Positions 50,735 to 62,801 of a stretch of 64,000 bases of DNA are shown here, one piece after another; position 1 is the stretch's first letter; every line of letters starts with the position of its first letter. Source of the DNA: Cardinalis cardinalis. Its lineage: Eukaryota; Chordata; Aves; Passeriformes; Cardinalidae. Under the pieces are notes generated by a model. It made no database searches. It had not been told where the DNA came from and was given only the letters and a program-made list of their open reading frames with translations. The stretch lies in contig JACDOX010000015.1 of NCBI GenBank assembly GCA_014549065.1, positions 6,237,834 through 6,301,833 on the forward strand, in the 5' to 3' direction. The position numbers and the translations under genes were made by a program.

Positions 50735-50835
50735 AGCACACGTGCAGCAGCTGCAAGGCTAATGCAAATCACAGAAGGCAGAGACTGCGGCCGTAAAGCG
50801 AGATACAGACACCGTTAGCCATGTTGGCTGCACTA
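50735..50835. promoter_or_regulatory. Candidate regulatory cluster (E-boxes, octamer, CpGs)
   Basis: Within 100 bases lie the E-boxes CACGTG (50739-50744) and CAGCTG (50748-50753) and a perfect POU octamer ATGCAAAT (50762-50769). A tight group of CpGs in GCGGCCGTAAAGCG (50787-50800) and the outward-facing pair AGCCA-TGT-TGGCT (about 50817-50829) follow. These are known vertebrate binding words in sequence otherwise poor in CpG. Their combination is observed; function is inferred. Confidence 0.2.
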
Positions 50836-52270
50836 TGAACCAGATCAGGAAACCAATCCAGGTTAAAACTAACTGAGTACAAGGTTTATTTTTAAACTGA
50901 TTCATTTCCCAATCATCTTCACTGACTAGCTGCACAAAGACTTGCAGTTGTAGAGGAAAGGCAATGGATGGGATAGTGGTANAAGGGAAGGGAATGAAGG
51001 ATGCAATCTTCTTTCAGGGTCGTCTGGACATTTTTTGTCTCTCCTCAAGGACTAAACTACCTTGCAGACAGGGGCTGAATAACTACCTGATTTTAGACTG
51101 TCCTAAATGAATAAAATAACGTCTTACATAAGTTTTCCAACTTCTCCAAACCACACTAGGTTTTCATCTTGTGACATCTTAGACTTATTCCCTGCAGCAG
51201 ATGAAACAGTTTGTACCTGGCACAAGCAAAAGTGAACCCAAGTTTCTTAAATAGCCAGCTCATGCTTATAGTCAGCCAATTTCTTTTTTTTTTTAAATTG
51301 CCCTTCATTTCCTTAGCTTGCTTACAGCATTCTTTCTCATAAGTCCCTAGTTCCTCTCCTTCCTCAAAGTACTGTCCACCCCTCCCAAACTTGGATTGAA
51401 ACCATGCCCTCTTGCTCCTAATCTTGTTTAAGTGCCAGTATTGTTTCTCTCCACCAAAGAGTTGACCTTACAACACAAAGGCACTCAGGAGCGAACACAA
51501 TTTTATCTGGTTTGCTGTACAAAACCTCTTCTATATCCCATCTCATCTATCATTTCTTCTGTCCAAGTATCTGCTCCCTGCTGAATTATCTGAATTTGTA
51601 AGCTATAGGTTAGCCCTTGTTTGTAAGGAAATTGTAGGAATCAAAAATGATCATTTAACTCGTGCCTTAAAGCATTTTTGGGGTCAAAAGTTGTTCTAAC
51701 TCCTTTCCAATGAGAACAGGCAGTGGGGACTGTTAGCACGCACACACTCAGCACCACTGGAGAACGTCATCTGAACTGTCCCTTCTAAAGACTCCTTTGG
51801 AGAAACAGTGAATCTGCCAGAGGCAGCAAATTCTGCATAGCCCACAGAAACACACTACTTTGAAATCATCTCAGAGCCAGGGTGCAACTGAAGAGGGAGA
51901 AAGAACATTTGCCATGTGGTATGCAGGACCTGGTGATATGAACAGTTTGAAAAATACTTCAAACTGGTTCTCACACTTCCCTAGATTAAATGTCCCTCCT
52001 TTTTTGTTTTCTTCAATCAACACTGGATTGTTTACATGAACACTGAGGGCTGAAGAGGAGAGACTGCAGAAAGACCTGTTTGGTAATTCAGTGGGCAGAG
52101 AAGGTGCTTACCAAGAGCTTTTAGGTCCAAGATCCAACCATTTGTCTGGTGCACCTTCTTAGATAGCACCGTCTCTCTAAATTGTTTCCTCAGAAAACAA
52201 AAATGAGATTATGTTATTTTTGCTCTGATTTCAGACTACATAACTGTTAGAACGCCTAAACCTTTCACTG
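50836..52270. other. Unique non-coding DNA, no gene seen
   Basis: No gene was recognised. A pyrimidine-rich stretch at about 51280-51600 recalls sense-strand L2 3' sequence in composition, but I could not align it. Isolated Ns are very rare from here to about 55.2 kb. Confidence 0.5.
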
Positions 52271-52355
52271 AAAAAACAAACAAACAAAAAAAACACCCCA
52301 CAAAACAAAAAAAACCCCACCACAGACAAAAAAACCAAAACAAAACCAAAAAACC
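52271..52355 (+). repeat. A/C-rich low-complexity tract
   Basis: Runs of A interrupted by C and CC (AAACAAACAAACAAAAAAAA, then ACACCCCAC and repeated AAAACC-type words). It is a degenerate simple repeat without an obvious unit. Confidence 0.93.
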
Positions 52356-55300
52356 AGAGCATTAATTGTCTTTTAGCAAGTCCTCCCTGGAGCCCTCAGT
52401 TTGGAATCTTTGAAAATGCTGTGTTTGTTTCATGAACAGGACAATGTCCAACAGATGAACTCTGTAGATGTCAATTATTGCTGATCTGGGTTTTTGTCTA
52501 AACTGTCCTATAGAGCTTTAAAAATGAGACAAATTTGCAATTTCAGAAATTTGAAGTGAAATACCTTTCACATGAGAAATGGCTTTAACACTTCCTGCTT
52601 GTTCCAGATCTGATCTCCCTTTTCAGCTGGCTGGTCCATAACNCCCAATGAATTCTCTGTCTTCACATATACATTGACAAGGGAGGTATAACTATTTACA
52701 GACTATGGAGAGCAGACCTGTAGGTCTGGATAGCCCTTTTCTTAAAAAAGACTGCAGGGAAATGTCTCTCTGGTTCATTAAATTAATGAACAAGGCAGAA
52801 TGATTTGTGAAAAACAACTGTTTTATAGGACCACCACCTGCAGTATGGGCTGGATCCCACAACGTGGGAGAAATCCAGAACATTTCAGTTTAATTTCTTG
52901 ACATTTCAACCTTGTCCTGCACCCCATCCACCAACACAGAACATATTCAAAATTAACAGATACTTCTGGCGACACACTGCAACCATGGGAAATTGGAAAG
53001 AAAGTCATGCCATATCTACTGACAGCTAATAAAGTACTCCACAGACTGCAAAAGATGTATTTTCTATGTCTGAAGATCAAGTAGCTTGGTCTGGGTTCTA
53101 CTAAATAGTGCTGAACTTTTGGCTGTTTATTCCCAACTCTGTGATGTAAGCTGCCCTCCCTGGGAGCCAGACTCCAAGTGCGGCAACCATTCTGTACACA
53201 CACACTGCATGGAAAGAGTTACCTAGTAATAAAAAACACATGAAGCTGTGAGATCAGTTCCTCTTTCTCCCTCCCCAGGTGTTCCTTCGTGGTTGTGATT
53301 TGTGCACAAGTCTATAGAAAATGTTGCATATACAAGCCAAGATATACAAAGATTTCAGGCTCCCAACCCCTACTTAAGCATCTTTGGGATTCTGTAAAAG
53401 AAAAGGAACCTAAATTCCTTTGTAGGTCTGGCCTGCAGGATCCAGTTTGAATGTCAAGAGAGTGAGGTTTCATATGGCTGGTCACTGGCCAACAGGCACC
53501 CTGAACTTTCAGCCCACTGAATTCCATTCTGGAATCAAGGCATTCAACTAGCTCTGGTTTTATTACATAAATGCATTAATGTGTTTCATATATAAGAAAT
53601 ATTTTAACATTGAACATGTATAATTAACAGTCACAAACTGACCATTGCTTTGAATCTGCTGTGTTTCAGAACTTCTCTATCCCAAGACACTTTTTCAAAA
53701 CTTTCATCCAGTAAGCTTATCAGAGAGTGTCTTTTATTAAACTTTCTGTTATGATTTACATTTTTTCTTTGTAAAACAAAACAAACACAAGCACTAGATC
53801 TTTAACTGGTGGTGGACTTTGGCGTTATTCCACTGACAACAATTAGTTACACTTCAGTTCAGAATTAAAACCACTCAACCTGCAATTACACGTACTTCTC
53901 TGAGGTAAGCAGCTTGCTGCATCAGATACTGATCTGAGAATTAAGACTCTTTGCAATATCTTTGAAATTCTGTCCTGAAGTGCTCACACAGAACTTTATT
54001 TCCATAGGAGATTTCTGGAAAGATTTTTCATATTTTTTTCCTTCTGATACCAGTACACCCACTGACACTTGCAATTCCTTCTCTTTTCATGTCACAAGCA
54101 ACTTTTTCAAGAGTATTATTCAAGCCTCCAGAAGGGGTAGCATCATTCATCTTAATAAGACCATAATCAAAACTTTTCAGGTTTCTATCAGAACCACCTC
54201 CCTGCTTTGTTTGCAAGCAACTCACAGTTCTTTTTCTCAGCTCTGTGTACACATAANTTATTGTCTTTCTTTGCATACAGAAAACTCACAGGGCAAAATC
54301 CATCACTTCCCAAAATCACAGTTTATCATGTCATCCACTTTCTTTAATCACTGGAAGAGTTCTGTCACGCAAATAGAACTGACTTTCTGACATTCTTTTC
54401 CTATCAGTCCTGCAAGCCATGTTAATTTACTTTTTTCCCCCTTATATGGTTCCTTACAGAACCTGTGCCTCAGATGCAGAACTCCTTGCTGCGTGATTGT
54501 GTTCATGATAAAAGGTTACAGGTGTCCAAGAGGAAACCAGGCACAATAAGGAGTTATAAATCCACTGTAGACCACTAAACATGAAAGAATACTTGAGCCA
54601 CTGGTCACTGAAGATTGGAAAAGTATGCTGGAAAAATGTTTTTTTAATTATTCTCCATTTTTATTCTCTTACTGAGTACCCATTTTTGGCCACTGCAGGG
54701 GAAAAGAGAGAAGTCAATGAAGCTTGGGACTAACTCTAAAAAGAACATTCCTTTCATATGCATTGATAATTTAGTAATTTGTACAGATAATTTCTAGGAG
54801 GCAAATTTAAGCTACACAGCCAGTCGGATGGACAGTGTCTGTTCTAGTTTCTACAACCCATAAATTCTCAGAACAATCCTGATATTTTGCAGATTGCTTT
54901 AACTAGACATTCGAATACCTGATATGAAACTTACCTGTCTCTGCTGATTTGAACACACAAATCATGTATATTATCCTTTGACTGATCTTTATTTTGGTCT
55001 ATTTTCTTATGCTTTAATCAAAATGTTCTTCATCATCTTTCTAAAATTTTCTTATTTAGATTTTCATGATACTATCCAGGTTCTCATTTTAAAATTCTTT
55101 TTTCACCTCAGCTATTGTTACTTTTATTCCCACAGATAGCATTTTTCACATTCATCTTATTTTGTATTCCTTTCTGAATTTCTGGTCCTCAAAGTCCTCT
55201 TAATCAATCCAGTTTTATATCTTCATGTATTTCTTATCTCAGTTTTGGAAACAACTTCCTATTTTATATTTCTTCAAAACCANAGAACTATCTTTACTGC

Positions 55301-58100
55301 CTTTTAGATTAATCAGATCTTTCTCTCATTGTTTTCAGAGAGAAGGAACAGAGATTTGTCCTTTGTACTTACACAGGTATGAAGTGTGCCTACCTAAAGG
55401 GCCTGAGCTCACTTTAAGGGAAGTAAGAGTAGACCTGTGTGTTTAGAGATCATGGCTGCCACCCATCCTTGGCTAACCCAGGCCAGAAGAGTCACTGACA
55501 CAACTATCTATCTGCCAGTACCTCAAAAAATTTTTTTACGTTACCTCACAGAAGCCATANGATTCAGCAGTGCTGCTCTAGGTGACCAGCAAATAGTTGG
55601 GTTCTGTGTTTATTTTAAAACCTTTTTCCTCTAGACCCCCATGTTTCAGTACAAATTGTACCTGGCAGATACAAGAGTTAATCAGAAAGGACAAAAGAAT
55701 TCACAAACTGATTTAAATTCATGACATAGTAGTTTGAGCATCAGCAGATGTGAGCCATTATGTGGCTGCATAAAAGTTTNTAAGACAATTGTTCATAAGT
55801 ACTTTTAAAAATGTGTCCCTCTTTACCAGTTCAATGGCATGCTATGAAAAGATTAGTCTTGAAAAAATTGGATAAAATCAGTATCAGTTCTGTGTACTGT
55901 GCTCGTATGTATGTATGAGGGTTGCAAGCTACTTGAAAGAAAAAGTCATTTAGATTCCTCATGAAACTACTGCCTCTAACATGCTTGGCAGATCAAGGCC
56001 ATCATGAAAAATAATTTAATTAATTCTTGAGACATCTAAAGAACTTAGGGGAAAAAATGTAACACAGAATTCTNTCATTTTAAATTGCCATCGACTACTT
56101 CCTATATTTCTTTCTTTTGCGATGTAATTAGATGCCCATCATAAAGGAAAAAAAATGACTAAGGAAAATTATTCAATTGTTGTTTCATTGTATTATGGTA
56201 AGCAGCCCCACTGTTGGGTGATTGGCATCTCACTGTGTTTGGCTCTACACAGAGAAACAGCCCCAGCCTCAAAAAATTCCCATATTTAGGCAGGGTTTCT
56301 TTATGACTTCATATACACTAGTGCAACGAAATGGATAGAAGTATCAGGTACCTTAGAGAGAGGTATCATTTGGTCTGATAAGGTAAAGTCAGAGGAAAAA
56401 ATTTGTCTCCTTGAACAGGAAGTTCTGAACTNAGCCACAACAGCAATATTTAGCAAGTGCCCTGCCACAACTACCAAGGGAGTCAAAATTCCTGCAATTC
56501 TGATTAAAAGGACAGTATCTTTCCACTGACTACAGCCACTGTTTGCTTCACTTTCTCTCACTGACCGCATGAAAAACCAGCTGAGGAGAGGATGAGAGAC
56601 ACAACTGCCTTCAACAGCACCTAAAAGAGCTAACTCAAGACTTAGGCAAATTTTCTAGGCTGCTCTTTAAGCTGATGGAAGCTTGGTATGGTGTCTGGAG
56701 TGGATCAGCCAAAGCAAGCATCTTTTCCCTCTTGTGCATGGGTGAGGGGAACCTGGGAAAAGCCTCTTCCAGGCTGCCCTGGGCTGGGGGCTGAGCAGTG
56801 TAGAGAAGCCTGGGTGCTCCTGGTGCCTATCCAGAACAAATCCTGCATTTCGCCAAGATCTGCTGTGCTATTTTCAGAGTAGAAACTCAAGCCAAAAGTT
56901 TGAATCAGACATGTTCAATTTTCTGTGTTTCTAATTAAAGTTTGCAGTTTTTATGTTTTGTTTCCAGTGTTTATTTTTAGGCAGATGATAGGTCCTTTTA
57001 TTATTAGAGGAGATAATTTTGATTAATGTTTTTTTAATTCTGAGAACACAAAAGGAGNTTTCTGTAGAGCTTTGTGTTCTTGGTGAGCGTGGGAGACTGT
57101 CGGGGCATGCCACTCTTCTTCACAAATAATTATCAGTGTCACCAAATGTTGGCCAACATGCAGTGGAGGGAAGAGAGACATTTACAACAACTAGTGTGAG
57201 TTGTCCAAGATTAAATAGGAGGGTCTATCCCTGGTATTTTAAAGTCAAAAATCTCACATACAGAGAAGTTCAAAGCCTCAATCTGAGGATATTTTTATCT
57301 CATGATTCATGAAAGCCTGTCAAAGGTTTTGTTTGTTTCAGACATGAAGCTGGTCAAACCTGTTGAATTAAATCAGAGTTTTTCCATTGACTTCAGTGAG
57401 AGATGAGTCAGTGCACTGTTCCCCACAATTAGTTATTGTATCCTCATGGTTTCCCAAAGCATATTTTCAAATATTGTAGTTAATGAAATTAACAGAATCA
57501 AAAAATTCCTTGGTACAAGCAATGGTGTCAATCAAAGGGGATTCATAGCTACTACTACTTTGGAGCTACCTCTATTGCTTTTGCATTCTGCAAATCTCTT
57601 TGGTCCCTTTTCGTTTGCTTGACAGTTCAGAAATTGTTTCTGAATTAACTTACTGGAAGACACATTGGTGATATTTATACCAGCTCATGGTGCTCTGCCT
57701 GGTTGCCCTAAGAGCTGATCTCATATTTCTAATGCCCATAGTGACCTGTTACCCATTGTTCTGCATTAAATATCTTTGCTTTCTGAGCTATTCTTCAATC
57801 TCTAAATGCATCAGAGGATGCTTAATCACTTCTGTGTGTTCTCAATGTTGTTGATTCACTAACAGTGCCTGTTTTAAGNCTTTACTCTTTTGTTAAAATT
57901 CTGAAATAAAGCCCCAGTATTGGAAAGGATCTGTATGTGTACAAATCCCTTCTGACTATGGAGTGTCTCTGAAACAGCATGGCAGTCTTCCTAGAATGGG
58001 AGTATGGAACAATGTGAAAAATGAAAGGCCGTGCTTTAGAGGATGCACCACTTTTGTTAGCACTTAACATTTTTTTCTATCATTTGTTTAAAACACCCTG
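52356..58100. other. Unique non-coding DNA, no gene seen
   Basis: No gene, RNA gene or repeat was recognised. The longest frames are 126 codons (minus, 53203-52823) and 142 codons (plus, 53962-54390), neither with a motif I recognise. One small exon-like segment at 55339-55376 is discussed in the findings. Confidence 0.55.
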
Positions 58101-58135
58101 AAGCATGCAATTAAACTCTCAAGCATGCAATTAAA
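58101..58135. repeat. 15-bp direct repeat, period 20
   Basis: AAGCATGCAATTAAA occurs at 58101-58115 and exactly again at 58121-58135, separated by CTCTC. It precedes an AT-rich stretch with several TTAATTAATT homeodomain-type words. Confidence 0.95.
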
Positions 58136-59075
58136 TTATTTGACACTTGAATTTACTTTTTAAATTATGCTTGTCTGTATAATTTCCATACATAATTGTT
58201 TTAAATTAATTCATTAAACTCTTTGTTGCACATGGTTTTAATTAATTCTAATCTGTAGCTCGGGCACATCAGAATCAATACGAAATAACTTCTGCTTGCA
58301 TGTCTATCTACAGAAGGAGAACATTTTCTTGATTACAGCATTGAGGTAAGAAGATAGATGAAGAACTCCAAAAGATTTTAATAATTGAAAGCACTACAAC
58401 TGTAGAGTGTTTAAAAATTTCTGGTATACTCTAGAAGCATCCAAATGTACTATNTAATCTTTCTAAGCACAGTCCTTTATGCAAAGAAATAGTATTNAAC
58501 CTTTTTTGAGGTTTCAGTGTCTCAGTGGTACTTATGATTTCCAGAATGAATTTCTTTTCCTCACTGACAGTGGTAAGAATCAAAACATGAAGTCAGATAC
58601 TTGTGAAGCTGAATATTTTACTGACTGAAACCCTTTTTAGTTTAACATTATGTTTATGTACTTTAAATTTCTATTTCTCAGCAAACAATTTGTCATTGAC
58701 TTAACCTGCAATGATTACACTGTCTTACCCTTAATCATATGCAAGACCTTTATTGTACATTTTTTCAAAAGCTGGTGTCAAAGTTCTAACCACTGACTGC
58801 ATCACTCTTCTTGTATTGTCATATTACTNCTGCTATTTCTTTCCCATCTTCAAAAATGTTGTCCAGATGACTGATTCTTCCTCTTTCAACTGTGGAATAN
58901 CAATCACTGGAATTTTTTTTATATTTTTACAGGTCAGGCATTAGTGATCACAAAGAAAAAACCTTTTTTGATTAATTATTTTTAATTACTTAATTAATTC
59001 ACTTCAATTAACTGTCTTTACAGTTGAAAAATATTATACTGTCGACTATAGAAATATTTTCTCTTATGAAGATTT

Positions 59076-59080
<5 letters not shown>
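58136..59080. other. AT-rich non-coding DNA, nothing recognised
   Basis: No gene or interspersed repeat. Homeodomain-like AATTAATT words are frequent at 58195-58250. This is also expected by chance in sequence this AT-rich. Confidence 0.45.

Positions 59081-59145
<65 letters not shown>
59081..59145 (+). repeat. (TTA)n trinucleotide microsatellite
   Basis: About 21 uninterrupted copies of TTA followed by CTGTGAG. The apparent poly-leucine frame over it is an artefact of the repeat. Confidence 0.98.
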
Positions 59146-59146
<1 letters not shown>

Positions 59147-62100
59147 TGTGAGAGAACTTCAGGAAACGGAACTGTTTTAAATTGTCATAATGTTCATAAT
59201 AACATGAACATACAGATTTTACTTTTAAAACTACCACGACATATTTTTTTATAATTTTACCTTTGTTTCATAAAAACTTCTCTGTTTATTTCTTAGCAAC
59301 TGTGCTGGAACTACTATTATAATTTCATCATGAAGGATTAAAATATTTTTTGCTTTATCTACAGCAAATCTTGAGACAGTTATTGTGCCCCTTCCTGGTA
59401 CTTAAGAAATAATTTCTTGAGCAAATAAAATACAAAAATTCATATTAATTAGTCAATTTTTACTTATTTAAAATAAGTTTTCTGCTCTATATTACATGTG
59501 TTCTGAGTCTATTCTTGTAGATATTTTCCCATACACACAGGTTGTCTATTCAGTTAAAAAAAAAAAAACTAACAAAATCTTTGAAAAATTGAAGCTTCGG
59601 CATTTTTACAATTTCCTTCACAATTTGCAATTATTTTGAAAATGCATTTACCACCTTTTGCATTTTAAAAGTCTTTGAAATCTNTGCTATGCATATTATT
59701 AAAAGGTATTGGGAGCTTTTGATTTTGAACGTGCTGCATAAATGCAAATCNGTATTGCTTGAGCTCAGTTACACATGCCTCTCTTTTCAGACAGAGNAAA
59801 TGAAGACACATTTGGAAAAGAGGCTTTAGATTCAGCACTCATCAAATCTCCCCCTGAGAAGCAAATCCTGTCATATTTGCATAAATCACTATCAGTCCTT
59901 GGTTATTTTATTTTCTTTTACCAAATACAAAAGAAAAAGTCTTCCAGCAGTGATCTCAATGTCGGAGCTGATTGGTGTCCACTTCAATTTTTTGAGGCAG
60001 AACTTTCATTTCCCTTCAAAAGACTTCAAAGCCTCAACCTTTCCTGCCTAAAGCCCAGAGAAAACNTCTTTGCAGTACTTCCCCCTTAGCTGGGAAGTTT
60101 CCTTTTCTACAGCCCCAAGAGCAGCTCAGAAAATGTTTCCATGTTCCTATCCTGCATGCTGCCCATCAAAACTCAGCAACACACTTAGCAGCATTCATAG
60201 GCACCNAGCATTTGCTGTATACAGAAGAGATAATGAAATTTGTCCAGAAATATTCCTGGGTCACACATGTAAAACTAATGATCTCTGTAAATAAAATTCT
60301 GTCCTTTTTTTGCCTTTAAGAGAAAAGACTTAAAATAAACCTAAATGGATTTTTTCTTATTTCAGGTTTGCAAGACAGTGAGATCTTCAGAAAATCCAAA
60401 AGACACTTGAAGGAAGATTTGTGGATAGGTTTCCATCAAGATGGGATTTATTTTGACTGAATTCTACAGTGAAAACAAAGATCAATTAAAAGTTTCGTTA
60501 TTTTGTGTTTTTGTAAAGGACTGGTTGTTGACTGAGCCTTTCTTTCATTCTGGTAATGAAAGAATGAATTTTGTAATATTACTTTGAAATGAGGAATGGA
60601 TGGTCTCCCTGTCTAGATGTACCAATATTTTGGCCTTGACACAGCCAACAGTAGCCATAACAAAGAAAAAGGTCAAGTCAGATATTGCATTCAACCTATC
60701 CAGCTGATTTCAGACACACATCTAAACGCACTAAACACCCCTGCAGCACAATTTTCTGGGCTAAAATACAGCTACAAATTATCTACAGACCCAGACTCAC
60801 TCAGATTTCTACAACAGAAGCTTTGTACCTTCACTNAGCTGTAGCTCTTTAATCATGTCTTTTTTTGCAAGCTAAATTTAAAAGCAATAAAACACAAATT
60901 AAATAAAACTAAATTTTATACTATGCTGTTTGCCTGGCAAATCTTCTGAAAGAAATATTTGAAAGTTTACCAAATAGATCAAGTAATGATATTTTCCAGA
61001 CACTGGTTTTATCATCATGTAGTTTAAGCAATGATAGATGGCTTTCAGCCATTATTGGTCAGATAAGTACAAGTTAAAGGACTGGAGGGTTGTGGTGGTG
61101 GTATTTCTGACATTGGTTTAGTTCTACTCTAAGACGATCTGTGTCTCTTGTGATGGTTTTCAGTTGTTGAAACACTGCTTCATTTGTTCTCCTTCCGCTG
61201 GTAAAAATAGATGGGTTCAGATTTTCTAAACACAAAGGAAACAAAGACTGTGTCTGAGGGTAAAGTGAAGCCCATGTGACTTCACAAATGAGTTTATATA
61301 GTCCTTGACATATAAGAATACGCATTTCATATTTTCTCATAAAAACATTTCAAAAACTCATGAGACACATGAGAGTTGCAGATGTGCCAAAGAAAAGAGG
61401 CTTGGATTTTGTGTGTGTCCTTTGCACACACAATGTAAGATTTCTTTGAATTTTTCCAAGTCCTACATTAAAAATAGATTAATCTGTGATGATACCTAGT
61501 AATTTTAACAGACAACACCAGTATTTGACAGTCTTCCACAGAATACATAGATGCAGCTATTTTTTTTCAGAAATTTTAGTATTTATGCTACAGCTTTTAG
61601 AGTTAATATTAAGAACAGGACAATACTAGCACATAAGTTCTTATCCCACTCCAAAAAGAATCAGTGCTCTGGGTGTGATTCCAAATATACCTCTCTCTTG
61701 GGTTTCTCTTGTATTAACTTAAATTACAATGAGCCACAATAGTGCATATTTTCCCTAGAACTTGGCTGTGTCCCACGTCTCTCTGATGGCTCCTTCTCTA
61801 TTCTGCTTCCCTACCCACTGGCACTACTGAAGTCCCTTTACTCAGACATCGAAATCAAGCGTCAGTGAAAAGTTAATTTCACAAACATGTTGAGATATGG
61901 GTTTTCTTTATCAAGTAAGATCCTCTCAGCAAATAAATGAAGATATTGTTGAAGTTCTGGCTCCTTCTACAATACATTAAAGCAAGACACAAAACAAGAC
62001 TATTGCCTTTTAGGCAAAAGGTGTTACTTATATCTGGTCACANAAAAAGTTTTCTGCCAGTTGGCTGTTTAAATTCTGGAATTATAACATTATGCTAGAT

Positions 62101-62712
62101 TTTGTAATTCTGAATTCAGATTCTGATTCTAGTCCTGATTTGGTTTTATACCAGTCTAAATGTATTCCAGAGTTTGCATACCCATATTTATGGCTATAAA
62201 GGGTGAATATCCACATAAAAAGAAGAAATTATCCTTCCAGGAAGCAACAATGGCATGTACAGGAGTAATTTGTTTTGTTCTAGCATCTTCTGTTATTGTC
62301 AGGAACAAGGCTCCAGATCTATGTTTACAACCAACTATTACGGTGTATGTCATAGTATTTCCAAGAACCTCATCCACTTAGAGATTGTTTTGAAGGAGAG
62401 ATTATTTGGTGNCTTTTGGAGCCAAACTAATTAACTGCCTTAGTATTAAAACTTTGTTTTCAACCATCTGAGATCATATTTATAAGAAGGAGGCATATTA
62501 ACTAGTGTTGAGATGCCACTCCCTGGAAATATTAACTCACTCCTGCAGATTAAATCTTCTAAAATATAAAATCTATTGTAGCAGATCCTGACCTGCACCA
62601 TTATTCTTTCTTGGGGTGGGAAAAGGCAAAAGTATTAATAGTTTATCTTTAATGAGTGAATTAGTAATGCACTTTAGAAATTTCTTTATTTTTGTTCAGA
62701 AAACAATTCCTT
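59146..62712. other. AT-rich unique non-coding DNA, no gene seen
   Basis: No gene was recognised. A pyrimidine tract ending in TTTCAG at 60365 is followed at 60540-60564 by a perfect 10-bp hairpin, TTCTTTCATT-CTGGT-AATGAAAGAA. No supporting reading frame was found. A 12-base A run lies near 59557. Confidence 0.5.
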
Positions 62713-62801
62713 AAAAAAAGAAAAAGAAAATTGAAAAGAGAGGAAAAAGTAATTTAAAAAAAGAAAAAAGNAAAAGAGGAAAAAGGAAAANTAGAAAGAG
62801 A
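62713..62801 (+). repeat. Purine (A>>G) low-complexity tract
   Basis: A degenerate AAAAAG/AAAAGG repeat with two isolated N bases (62771, 62791). Some interruptions (ATTG, TAATTT) show it is old. Confidence 0.92.

Noticed and set aside
59024..59254. Frame with a poly-leucine stretch resembling a signal peptide
   Set aside because: The leucines come from the (TTA)n microsatellite, and the remainder has no coding features.
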